Below, piece by piece: positions 14,992-22,855 of a DNA stretch of 23,436 bases. Positions within the stretch are counted from its first letter, which is position 1. Every line of letters starts with the position of its first letter. Location of the stretch: the NCBI GenBank assembly GCA_026713745.1, contig JAPONU010000243.1:1-23436 (forward strand), written 5' to 3'. The notes beneath the pieces are model-generated. The model made no database searches. It was not told where the DNA came from and saw only the letters and a list, made by a program, of their open reading frames with translations. Origin of the DNA: a bacterium (lineage in GTDB: Bacteria; Actinomycetota; Acidimicrobiia; Acidimicrobiales; CATQHL01). The position numbers and the translations under genes are program-made.

Positions 14992-15174
14992 TGAGCCAGA
15001 CGGTCTGATGGTGTCAGCCACCGGCGCGAAACAGGCCCGATCCGCTCCGGTGCGGGCTGCCCGCGGACTCGCGTTACAGTTCCGGGCTGGATCAGGCCCC
15101 CTGACCGCCGGTCGAACGGATCTCGCCGAGCGGTCATACCGAACGGACAACCCGAACCCCGTTACCGAATTCGT
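14992..15174. other. Gap upstream of the oxidase genes, promoter expected but not resolved
   Basis: This 183-bp stretch holds no gene. It contains a short hairpin (TCAGG 15092-15096 with CCTGA 15100-15104) and a possible -10 TACAGT at 15075-15080 without a clear -35. The following ATG at 15175 has no recognisable ribosome site. Confidence 0.4.
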
Positions 15175-16890
15175 ATGACCGCGACCGCGACCCACGCTCC
15201 TGTCACGGACGAGCACGCCCCGGTGACGTCGGAAGACACGCCGAGCGCGGGAGGGCTCGCCGGACTTCTGTCCAGTGGTGACCACAAGACGCTCGGGCGG
15301 ATGTGGATTCTGGCGTCGCTGCTGCTCGGCGGATTCGTTCTGGTGTGCGGGTTGCTGCTGCACCTCGAGCGCGCCGACCTTCCGGCCCTCGAGGTCTTCG
15401 CGGGTATCGAGTCGTTCCGGCAGGTCTTCACGCTGTACCGGGTCGGATTGATCTTCCTGTTCGTCGTGCCGCTGTGGATCGGGCTCGCCACTCACCTGGT
15501 TCCGCTGCAGATCGGCGCCAGGGGCGTGGCCTTCCCGCGGGCTGCCGCGGCCTCGTTCTGGGGCTGGCTCACGGGAGCCGGCGTCCTCATTGCCTCCTGG
15601 GCGATCGACGGGGGCCTCGTCGCCGGGGGCGAGCAGCGGGCGGTGGAACTCTCCTTGCTTTCCTTCGCCATGGTGGTCCTGTCGCTGCTCGGGGCCACGG
15701 CGGTGCTGCTCACCACCATGTGTACGCAGCGACCGGCAGGCATGAGCCTCGAACGGATGCCGCTCTTCTCCTGGTCGATGTTGGTGACCGGTGCCGTCTG
15801 GCTTCTGAGCCTGCCGGTGCTGGTGGCCAACCTGGTCATCATGTGGGTCGACCTGCGGGGCCCGAGCGCGGCGCGCTTCGGGTCCGGGCACAACCTCTTC
15901 GAGCAAGTCTCCTGGGTGTTCGACCAGCCCCAGGTGTTCGTCTTCGCCATCCCGGTCATCGGTGTCGTGGGCGAGATCCTGCCGGTGTCCTTCGGCGCTC
16001 CGCAGCGGCGTCGGGGACTCATGCTCTCGCTGGTGGGTGTGGCCGGAGTATTCAGCTTCGGCGCCGACCTGCAGCGCTTCTTCAACCCGACGGCGCAGAC
16101 GACGCCGCTGTACGTGGTCAGTGGCATCGTCGTGGCTCTCGTGGTCTTGGGCCTGCTGGGAGGCTGGGCCGATCTGGGTCGCAGCGCTCGCCGGTTTCCT
16201 CGACCCAGCGGGCATTTGGCGGTGGCGATGTCCGCGCTCGGCGTGTTGGTCTTCGCGGCGATCGCGGGGTTCATCCGGGTGCTGGGTGGAGCCGTGGGGT
16301 TCCTGCGGAGCTTTGCCCGGCACAACGAGTCCTGGCAGGCCGATCTGGATCGCGCGCTCGCGCCCCTCGACGATCTGCGGGGGACCATGGCCGGCGCCGG
16401 CCTCCTGGACCTCGTGGCCATGGCCGCCGTGCTCGGCGCCGTCGCCGGCCTCTTCTACTGGAGTCCCAAGATCTTCGGCCGCAGGGCGTCGCACGCCGCC
16501 GGGTTCGGCACCGCGGCGATCCTGGGAGCCGGTGGATTGCTGGTGGGCCTGATGGGCCTCATCGCCGGATTCCTGGGGCAGCCCGAACGCCCCAGCGCGA
16601 GCTTCTCCTCGGCAGGCGCCGAGGTTGTCGCCGTGCTTGCCGCCATAGGCGCCATCGGGGTCCTCGCGGGTCTGGTGGTCGTCGTGATCGTGACGCTGCG
16701 CGGCGGCGCCGCCCTCGGCAAGGGAGCCTCGACGGTTCCCGACCCTTGGGGCGGGCACACGATGGAGTGGTTCGCCGCCTCACCCCCGCCCGTGGACAAC
16801 TTCGGTGACGAGCCGCTGGCCCCGGTGCGTTCGGCGCACCCGCTGTGGGACGCACCGGCGCCCACCACCGGCGAGAGGGGTGACTCGTGA
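15175..16890 (+). CDS. Diverged oxidase subunit I-like membrane protein lacking all metal ligands
   Basis: This 571-aa polytopic protein is clearly related to CtaD (gene at 19732). Shared blocks in the same order are DHK (36-38), LQIGAR (111-116), AFPR (119-122), GMSLERMPLFSW (189-200), FYWSPKIFG (427-435) and PDPWGGHTMEWFAASP (522-537). Yet the catalytic residues are gone. The low-spin heme histidine is Tyr88 (FTLY versus FTMH in CtaD). The CuB motif GHPEVY is DQPQVF (Gln251, Gln253, Phe255). The HH pair is Gln-Arg (about 300-301). The HFH motif is missing, and the D-channel Asp of GARD is Gly117. The reading frame is intact and overlaps the next gene by 4 bp, so it is not a pseudogene. It is probably a structural or assembly partner of the oxidase; its function is unknown. 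Confidence 0.85.
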   Translation: MTATATHAPVTDEHAPVTSEDTPSAGGLAGLLSSGDHKTLGRMWILASLLLGGFVLVCGLLLHLERADLPALEVFAGIESFRQVFTLYRVGLIFLFVVPLWIGLATHLVPLQIGARGVAFPRAAAASFWGWLTGAGVLIASWAIDGGLVAGGEQRAVELSLLSFAMVVLSLLGATAVLLTTMCTQRPAGMSLERMPLFSWSMLVTGAVWLLSLPVLVANLVIMWVDLRGPSAARFGSGHNLFEQVSWVFDQPQVFVFAIPVIGVVGEILPVSFGAPQRRRGLMLSLVGVAGVFSFGADLQRFFNPTAQTTPLYVVSGIVVALVVLGLLGGWADLGRSARRFPRPSGHLAVAMSALGVLVFAAIAGFIRVLGGAVGFLRSFARHNESWQADLDRALAPLDDLRGTMAGAGLLDLVAMAAVLGAVAGLFYWSPKIFGRRASHAAGFGTAAILGAGGLLVGLMGLIAGFLGQPERPSASFSSAGAEVVAVLAAIGAIGVLAGLVVVVIVTLRGGAALGKGASTVPDPWGGHTMEWFAASPPPVDNFGDEPLAPVRSAHPLWDAPAPTTGERGDS

Positions 16891-17501
16891 GCGAGCCTGC
16901 CGCCGCGGCAACCGAGCTGGTGGCTCCGGCTGTAGCACCGCGCCGGCGGACCCTGCAGGTGGGCACCGGATTCGCGGCGGCCGCCGTGCTGATGTACTTC
17001 GGCGGGCTGCTGGGCGTCTACTTCTCCGAGCGTGCCGACTTCCTGCGGGCCAACCCCGGCCAGTCCTGGATTCCGGCCGGGGCTCGTATCGAGTTGACGG
17101 CGCCGACGGTGATGGCTTGGACATTGCTGCTGAGCGTCGTGACGATGCAGTGGGTGGTGCACGCCACCAAGCGGGACGACCGCCGCCACACCCTCATCGC
17201 GCTGGTCGTCACGGCCATGTTCGGGGTGGCGGTGATCAACCAGACCGCATTCCAGTACCGGCAGATGGGCTTGACGATCGACGGCGGCAGCCTGGCGGCT
17301 CCGCTCATCTACACGATCTCGGCCAGCCATCTCGCTCTGGTCACCGTGGCGCTCGCCTACCTCTTCGTCATGGCGATCAGGACCCTCGCCTCACCGGTGC
17401 CGAGCGTCCACCTCGACGGAATGTCCGCTGCGGCCCTGCTCTGGCACGTGATGGTCTTCTTGTACCTGGTCATCTGGGTCGGACTCTTCGTGACGAAGTG
17501 A
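16887..17501 (+). CDS. Diverged oxidase subunit III-like membrane protein
   Basis: This 204-aa protein has five likely membrane helices (about 27-47, 73-92, 101-120, 136-165 and 181-201), the layout of short bacterial CtaE. Its last helix, LLWHVMVFLYLVIWVGLFV, lines up with LYWHFVDIVWILIFTIIY of the CtaE at 21813. ISASHLALVTVA lines up with GFHGAHVTIG. The conserved glutamate of subunit III (QVYEF in CtaE) is replaced (NQTAFQ). The GTG start overlaps the previous stop (GTGA), so the two are coupled. The pairing with a subunit I-like gene supports the assignment. Similarity is weak, and another small polytopic protein cannot be excluded. Function is unknown. Confidence 0.7.
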   Translation: MSEPAAAATELVAPAVAPRRRTLQVGTGFAAAAVLMYFGGLLGVYFSERADFLRANPGQSWIPAGARIELTAPTVMAWTLLLSVVTMQWVVHATKRDDRRHTLIALVVTAMFGVAVINQTAFQYRQMGLTIDGGSLAAPLIYTISASHLALVTVALAYLFVMAIRTLASPVPSVHLDGMSAAALLWHVMVFLYLVIWVGLFVTK

Positions 17502-17559
17502 TGCGTTCCTCCGGCTGCACTCCTACCTCGCCGGCTGTGACGGCCGTGAGGTCGAAGCC

Positions 17560-18393
17560 GTGCTGACTCCGGGCTTCAAGCTCTTCTTCGGTTTCGGTGT
17601 CCTGGCCGCCGTGGGTGCAGTCGTCTACGGGGTTGCCACCGGTGACCCTGCCGGTGCGGACTACCTGGGGGTTGTGGACCGCAACGCCTGGAAGGGTGTC
17701 ATCAGCCTCGGATGGCAGGGCGGCGTCGGGGACCACACGGGGTTCATCGTGCTGTTCTTCGCCGCTCTGGTCGGCTGCGGCCTCGGCTGCATGCTCGTGG
17801 CGTTCCGCGACGCCGACGCCGAGTCCGTGGGCGAACTCTCCCCGACCGGTGAGACGCCTCCGAGCGTGGCGCCGACCCATCCCTCGTACTGGCCACCGCT
17901 CTTGGCCTTCGCCGCGGCCGTGGTGGTGATCGGTTTGGTCACCCATGCGGCCATCTTCGTGATCGGGATCATCCTGGCCGGCGTCGTGGCGTTCGAATGG
18001 ATGGTCACCGCGTGGGCGGACCGTGCCACCGGCGACCCGGCTGCGAATCGGGCGCTGCGCAACCGGCTGATGGCTCCCATCGAGATCCCCGTGCTGGGCG
18101 CGGCGAGTATCGCCATCCTGGTCGTCGGGGGTTCGCGTGTCCTGCTGGCGGTCAGCGAGTTCAGCGCCGTCTGGATCGCGGCGGGGGTCTCGGCAGTCAT
18201 CCTGCTGGTGGCGATGCTGTTCGTCGCCCGGCCCCGGATATCCAAGTCGGTCATCACGACCGTGCTGGCGTTCGCCGCCGTGGCGGTCGTGGCCGCCGGC
18301 ATCGTGGCTGCCGCCGCGGGCTCCTACGATCACGGCCACGCGGATGAGCACGGCTCGGATGACGCTGTCGAGGTCCACGAGGGCGACGAATGA
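17560..18393 (+). CDS. Seven-helix membrane protein with subunit IV-like half and His-rich tail
   Basis: The protein is 277 aa, GTG start with GTGAGGTCG upstream. Likely helices lie at about 8-26, 60-82, 111-129, 130-150, 174-198, 202-223 and 231-253. Residues 1-150 resemble the four-helix actinobacterial oxidase subunit IV: a first helix ending VVYGVATGDP, then HPSYWPPLLAFAAA (107-120) introducing the last pair. The same SYWP-plus-two-helix unit closes CtaD. Residues 170-255 add three helices with no match I recognise. The tail SYDHGHADEHGSDD is rich in His and Asp and may bind metal. It overlaps ctaC by 4 bp (ATGA) and so belongs to the oxidase operon. The role is probably an accessory subunit, by inference. 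Confidence 0.7.
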   Translation: MLTPGFKLFFGFGVLAAVGAVVYGVATGDPAGADYLGVVDRNAWKGVISLGWQGGVGDHTGFIVLFFAALVGCGLGCMLVAFRDADAESVGELSPTGETPPSVAPTHPSYWPPLLAFAAAVVVIGLVTHAAIFVIGIILAGVVAFEWMVTAWADRATGDPAANRALRNRLMAPIEIPVLGAASIAILVVGGSRVLLAVSEFSAVWIAAGVSAVILLVAMLFVARPRISKSVITTVLAFAAVAVVAAGIVAAAAGSYDHGHADEHGSDDAVEVHEGDE

Positions 18394-19655
18394 TGGGCGA
18401 ACAAGCCGGCGGCCGCTTCGGCCCGAACCTGTGGCGGCGCCTCCGGCTGGCGCTGGTGGCGTTGGCGGTGGCGTTGGCACTGACCGCCTGTGCCGACGAG
18501 CATCCGCTGGACACGCTTACCGAGGCGGGTCCCGACGCGCAGGAGATCAACGACCTGTTCTTCCCCGTTCTCGGGGTGGCCATCATCGTCTTCTTCCTGG
18601 TGCAGGGTGCGATCATCTACCTGGCCGTCCGGTACCGGGCGCGCCGTCGAGCCGCGGCTGCGGCGGTCCACAGCGATGACCCCGACGGGGACGACCTCTA
18701 CGGGGACGACGAGTATCCCGAGCAGGTTCACGGCAATCTCCGCCTGGAGCTGGCCTGGACCATCATCCCCACGATCCTGCTCGCCGTGATCTCGGTGTTC
18801 ACGCTCATCTCCCTGGTGGATCTGAACGAAGTGTCGGCCGCCGAGGACGATCTGCGGGTCACGGTCGTGGGCCAGCAGTGGTGGTGGGAGTTCCAGTACC
18901 ACCTGGACGGGGACACCTCCACGCCGCCGGACATCGTGACCGCCAATGAGCTGGTGATGCCGGTACGCCAGCAGGTGCCTCTGGGGATCACCTCCCGTGA
19001 CGTGATCCACTCGTTCTGGATCCCGCGGTTGAACGGCAAGAAGGACGCCGTCCCCGGCCGCACCCACCCGTGGGTGATCGAGGCCGATGAGCCGGGGCGC
19101 TACATGGGTCAATGCACCGAGTTCTGCGGGCTCTCACACGCCTACATGCGCATGTACGCCGTCGTGTTGGAGCCTGCCGAGTGGGACGAGTGGGTGCAGG
19201 GCCAACTGGTCGATGCCGCGCCTCTGGAGCCCGGCGAGCCCGGCTACGAGGGCCAGGAGGTCTTCCTGGCCAACTGCGCCAACTGCCACGTCGTCAACGG
19301 AGTCTCCGACGTGAACCTCGACGACCTGCCCGATGGCATGGGCGACTACGCCGGTGCGAACGCCATAACCTCGGCTCTGGTGTCGGGCGCGGCCCCGAAC
19401 CTCACGCACGTGGCGAGCCGCACCACCTTCGCCGGCTCGATCTTCGACCTCTACGAGGACCGCGCCGAGCGGATCCCCTACCTCGAGGTGGCCGAGCGGG
19501 GCGACCTGAACCGCGGAGACCTGGAAGCCTGGATCCGCAACGCACCCGGCCAGAAGGCGAACGACGCCGACGGCGCACGCGGCATGACCGCATTCCCGGG
19601 TCTCACCGACGGCGAGATCGACGCGCTGGTCGAATACCTGATGACCCTGCGCTAG
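18390..19655 (+). CDS. ctaC: Cytochrome c oxidase subunit II with fused cytochrome c (caa3 type)
   Basis: CtaC receives electrons and passes them through CuA to subunit I. The 421-aa protein begins at ATG 18390 (overlap ATGA; GAGGGCG upstream). It has a lipoprotein signal ending LTAC with Cys34, two membrane helices (about 57-80 and 120-143), and the QQWWWEFQY aromatic patch (162-170). The CuA ligands are His207, Cys242, Cys246, His250 and Met253 (HSFW ... QCTEFCGLSHAYM). A C-terminal cytochrome c domain from about 285 has CANCH (Cys296, Cys299, His300) and a probable axial Met399. Such fusion is the mark of caa3 oxidases, which can take electrons from a bc complex or small cytochromes without a separate soluble carrier. 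An acidic run (about 95-110) follows the first helix. Confidence 0.96.
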   Translation: MMGEQAGGRFGPNLWRRLRLALVALAVALALTACADEHPLDTLTEAGPDAQEINDLFFPVLGVAIIVFFLVQGAIIYLAVRYRARRRAAAAAVHSDDPDGDDLYGDDEYPEQVHGNLRLELAWTIIPTILLAVISVFTLISLVDLNEVSAAEDDLRVTVVGQQWWWEFQYHLDGDTSTPPDIVTANELVMPVRQQVPLGITSRDVIHSFWIPRLNGKKDAVPGRTHPWVIEADEPGRYMGQCTEFCGLSHAYMRMYAVVLEPAEWDEWVQGQLVDAAPLEPGEPGYEGQEVFLANCANCHVVNGVSDVNLDDLPDGMGDYAGANAITSALVSGAAPNLTHVASRTTFAGSIFDLYEDRAERIPYLEVAERGDLNRGDLEAWIRNAPGQKANDADGARGMTAFPGLTDGEIDALVEYLMTLR

Positions 19656-19731
19656 ACAGCACAGAGCAGAGACAGAGCACACTCGAGCCAAGACCGAGAC
19701 CGAGAAACCCAGAGAGACTCCGGCAACCACT
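19656..19731 (+). other. Low-complexity A/G/C spacer between ctaC and ctaD
   Basis: This 76-bp gap is nearly free of T (CACAGAGCAGAGACAGAGCA and similar) and has no hairpin. It is likely an unstructured leader that exposes the ctaD start. The ribosome site is weak (AGAGAGA about 14 bases before the ATG). No promoter is seen. Confidence 0.5.
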
Positions 19732-21816
19732 ATGACGACCACCTCCGAACCTCCGCTGCAACTCACTGCAGGCGAGCAGTTGGTGCGGCCCTCGACGTCG
19801 CTCGGGGTGTTCTCGCGGCCCACGGGCGAGACGGGTTGGAAGAGTTGGCTCTTCACCGTCGATCACAAGCGCATCGGCATCATGTACGGCGCCGCGGCTC
19901 TGCTGTTCTTGGTGATCGGCGGCATCGAGGCGCTGCTGCTCCGGCTGCAGCTGGCCGTCCCCGGCGGCAACGTGCTCAGCGAGGACGCCTACAACCAGGT
20001 CTTCACCATGCACGGCGTCACGATGGTGTTCCTGGTGATCATGCCGATGGCGGCCGCCTTCGCCAACTACCTGCTGCCGCTGCAGATCGGTGCCCGGGAC
20101 GTTGCCTTCCCCCGGCTCAACGCCTTCAGCCTGTGGTGTTTCCTGGCCGGGGGCATTTTCTTGAACACCTCGTGGTTCCTCGGCGGCGCACCCGACGGCG
20201 GCTGGTTCGGCTACGCGCCCAACAGCGGGCTCGTCTACTCGCCGAGTCACGGGATGGACTTCTACGCCCTGGGTCTGCAGATCGCCGGTATCGCCTCGCT
20301 GGTCAGCGCCATCAACCTCATCACGACCGTGCTCAACATGCGCGCTCCCGGCATGAGCCTGTTCCGTATGCCCGTGCTCAGCTGGATGCTGCTGGTCGTG
20401 CAGTTCCTGCTGCTGTTCGCCATCCCGGTCATCACCGTCGCACTGTTCCTGCTGAGCTTCGATCGGCTGTTCGGCGCAAACTTCTTCAACGTGGAGGCGG
20501 GCGCCGATCCGCTGCTGTGGCAGCACCTCTTCTGGATCTTCGGCCATCCCGAGGTGTACATCCTCATCCTGCCGGCGTTCGGGATCATGTCCGAGGTCAT
20601 CCCCGTCTTCAGCCGGAAGCCCATCTTCGGCTACCCGTTCATGGTCTTCTCCGGCATCGCCATCGGCTTCATGGGCTGGGGCGTGTGGGCCCACCACATG
20701 TTCACCTCCGGCATCGGACCGGTCTCGGTGGCGGTCTTCTCGCTGTCCACGATGTTCATCGCCGTGCCCACAGGGGTGAAGATCCTCAACTGGCTGGCGA
20801 CCATGTGGGGGGGCCGATTGCGGTTCAACACCGCGATGCTGTACTCCGTCGGGGCCGTGGCGATGTTCACCATCGGCGGCCTGTCGGGCGTGACCCACGC
20901 CATCTCGCCCGCCGACACGCAGCAGACCGATACCTACTACATCGTCGCCCACTTCCACTATGTGATATTCGGTGGCTCCCTGATGGGGATGCTCTCGGGC
21001 TTCTATTTCTGGTGGCCGAAGGCGTTCGGCTACAAGCTCAACGAGAAGCTCGGCAAGATCGGCTTCTGGATCCTCCTCATCGGCTTCAACCTCACGTTCG
21101 GGCCTATGCACATCCTGGGCCTGCAGGGCATGTCGCGCCGCATTCACAGCTACGCGGCGGACTCCGGGTTCAACCTCTGGAACATGGTGGCCTCCATCGG
21201 CGCCTTCGTCATCGCCGCCGGCGTCCTGCTGTTCTTCTGGAACATCGGCGTCAGCCGTCGTCGTGCCCGCGGCTCACCCCCGGTGGGTCCCGATCCGTGG
21301 GACGCCCGCGGCCTGGAGTGGATGACCGCCTCACCGGTCCCCACCCACAACTTCGACCGTGACATCACCGTGACGCGCCAGGACGAGTTCTGGCACCGTA
21401 AGTGGCGCATCGGCACCGACGGGAAGGTGACGCGCATCGCCCGGGCGGAGGACGTGGCACACGACGGCAGCGCCACGGGTGTGCACCTGCCCTCGCCCTC
21501 GTACTGGCCGGTCGTGGTGGCTCTCGGGCTGCCCCTGGTGGCCTACGGGCTCATCTACAACCTCTGGATCACCGGTATCGGTGCGCTGGTGATCCTGGGC
21601 GGCCTGTACGGCTGGGTGTTCGAACCGCCCGACGACCCCGAAGACCACGGGCACGACGATCACCACGAGGCCGATCCCTCCGGCGAGGCCGGCAACGGTG
21701 CCAATGGGGGTGGCGCCTCCGGCAACGGCGAGGGTGAACCAGCCGACGGTGACGGCGCGCGGCAGCTGGCCGCGGCGGGAACCTCCGGCGGTCCGGTGGC
21801 GGAGGCTCAACCGTGA
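19732..21816 (+). CDS. ctaD: Cytochrome c oxidase subunit I, catalytic, with C-terminal extension
   Basis: CtaD reduces O2 to water at the heme a3-CuB site and pumps protons across the membrane. The 694-aa protein has all key residues. His94 (FTMH) and His409 of HFH are low-spin heme ligands, and His407 is the a3 ligand. CuB ligands are His272, His321 and His322, with the cross-linking Tyr276. D-channel Asp123 and Glu274 and K-channel Lys350 are present. After the core (to about 540) there is an extra tail: a soluble stretch, SYWP and two helices, then an Asp/His run (HGHDDHHE) and a Gly/Asn/Ala-rich end. The two-helix piece resembles part of actinobacterial subunit IV and occurs also in the protein at 17560. 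The stop overlaps ctaE (GTGA). Confidence 0.97.
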   Translation: MTTTSEPPLQLTAGEQLVRPSTSLGVFSRPTGETGWKSWLFTVDHKRIGIMYGAAALLFLVIGGIEALLLRLQLAVPGGNVLSEDAYNQVFTMHGVTMVFLVIMPMAAAFANYLLPLQIGARDVAFPRLNAFSLWCFLAGGIFLNTSWFLGGAPDGGWFGYAPNSGLVYSPSHGMDFYALGLQIAGIASLVSAINLITTVLNMRAPGMSLFRMPVLSWMLLVVQFLLLFAIPVITVALFLLSFDRLFGANFFNVEAGADPLLWQHLFWIFGHPEVYILILPAFGIMSEVIPVFSRKPIFGYPFMVFSGIAIGFMGWGVWAHHMFTSGIGPVSVAVFSLSTMFIAVPTGVKILNWLATMWGGRLRFNTAMLYSVGAVAMFTIGGLSGVTHAISPADTQQTDTYYIVAHFHYVIFGGSLMGMLSGFYFWWPKAFGYKLNEKLGKIGFWILLIGFNLTFGPMHILGLQGMSRRIHSYAADSGFNLWNMVASIGAFVIAAGVLLFFWNIGVSRRRARGSPPVGPDPWDARGLEWMTASPVPTHNFDRDITVTRQDEFWHRKWRIGTDGKVTRIARAEDVAHDGSATGVHLPSPSYWPVVVALGLPLVAYGLIYNLWITGIGALVILGGLYGWVFEPPDDPEDHGHDDHHEADPSGEAGNGANGGGASGNGEGEPADGDGARQLAAAGTSGGPVAEAQP

Positions 21817-22454
21817 CCGACGTCGCCGACCCCACCCCGGCCGTGACCACCCCGACCGACGCCGGCCACGCGCCTCCCGCGCACCCGCCCACGACCACGG
21901 GCCTCACACACAACAAGGTGGCGATGTGGCTGTTCCTGGGGTCGGAGTGCCTGCTCTTCGGCGCCCTCATCGCCGTCTACATGTTCGCCAAGTCCCGGCT
22001 GCCGGCCGGCGAGATAGGACCGAACGACGTCTTCGACATCCCGTTCACGTCGGTGAGTTCATTCGTGCTGCTGATGAGTTCGCTGACGATGGTGCTGGCG
22101 CTGTCGGCCCTCAACCGGGGGGAGGAGCGGAACTTCCGGATTTGGATCGTGGCCACCGCCCTGCTCGGCGGCACGTTCATCGCCGGGCAGGTCTACGAGT
22201 TCACCGTCTTCGTCGACCTCGGACTCGGTTACACCACCAACATCTTCGGGTCGGCCTTCTTTACCCTCACCGGGTTCCACGGTGCCCACGTGACGATCGG
22301 CATCGTCATGCTGATGTCGGCGCTGGTGGCCAGCCTGCGTGGCCGCCTCAGCCCCCGCAACGCCGAGACCGTCGAACTCATCGGCCTGTACTGGCACTTC
22401 GTCGACATCGTGTGGATCCTCATCTTCACGATCATCTACCTTTTCCCGCAGTAG
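21813..22454 (+). CDS. ctaE: Cytochrome c oxidase subunit III
   Basis: Subunit III stabilises subunit I and its proton uptake. The 213-aa protein has a GTG start overlapping ctaD. Five membrane helices are seen after a Pro/His-rich N-terminus of about 30 residues. Family motifs are WLFLGSECLLFG, QVYEFTVF with the conserved Glu, GFHGAHVTIG and YWHFVDIVWILIF. The length matches the short five-helix form common in bacteria. The stop TAG is followed by GGGGAGG for the next gene. Confidence 0.96.
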   Translation: MTDVADPTPAVTTPTDAGHAPPAHPPTTTGLTHNKVAMWLFLGSECLLFGALIAVYMFAKSRLPAGEIGPNDVFDIPFTSVSSFVLLMSSLTMVLALSALNRGEERNFRIWIVATALLGGTFIAGQVYEFTVFVDLGLGYTTNIFGSAFFTLTGFHGAHVTIGIVMLMSALVASLRGRLSPRNAETVELIGLYWHFVDIVWILIFTIIYLFPQ

Positions 22455-22470
22455 GGGAGGTCGCCGCTCC

Positions 22471-22833
22471 ATGACGCAGACACCCTCCGCGCCCGAGGCC
22501 CTCGAGGAGGCCGCGCCGGACGCCGCCGCCGACCACGGCGACGAACACGAACACCCCTCGGACCGGCAGTACGTCAAGATCGCCCTGATCCTGGGCGCCC
22601 TCACCGCGCTGGAGGTCTTCACCTACTTCGAGTCGGTGCACAACCTCGGCGACGCGGCGATCTACGTGGTCCTGATCGTGTTGATGATCCTGAAGTTCAT
22701 CTACGTGGTGGCCTGGTTCATGCACCTGAAGTTCGACTCGGTGCTGTTCAGGCGCGTATTCGTGGCGGGGATCGTCCTGGCCCTCGGGGTCTACCTGGTG
22801 ATGCTGACCGCTTTCCGTATCTGGGGCGTCTGA
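22471..22833 (+). CDS. ctaF: Oxidase subunit IV (short prokaryotic type)
   Basis: This is a 120-aa small subunit of the caa3/aa3 oxidase, thought to help assembly or stability. It has three helices (about 34-53, 62-84 and 93-113). The middle one ends KFIYVVAWFMHLKFDS, a hallmark of the prokaryotic COX4 family. The N-terminus is acidic and His-rich (DHGDEHEHPSD, 21-31). The start ATG at 22471 was chosen for GGGGAGG ten bases upstream and because it begins after the ctaE stop. The position after ctaE matches ctaF of B. subtilis. Confidence 0.9.
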   Translation: MTQTPSAPEALEEAAPDAAADHGDEHEHPSDRQYVKIALILGALTALEVFTYFESVHNLGDAAIYVVLIVLMILKFIYVVAWFMHLKFDSVLFRRVFVAGIVLALGVYLVMLTAFRIWGV

Positions 22834-22855
22834 CCCCGGCGTCCGGGGGTGGACG

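Noticed and set aside
13420..16758. 1112-codon open frame on the minus strand across ctaA, ctaB and the subunit I-like gene
   Set aside because: It is antisense to well-supported genes and has the Arg/Gly/His/Asp-rich, low-complexity look of a GC-rich shadow frame. No domain or start signal is seen.
15175..17501. Subunit I-like and III-like genes as decaying pseudogenes
   Set aside because: Both frames are intact, overlap by 4 bp, keep membrane helices and several family blocks, and show normal codon use for the region.
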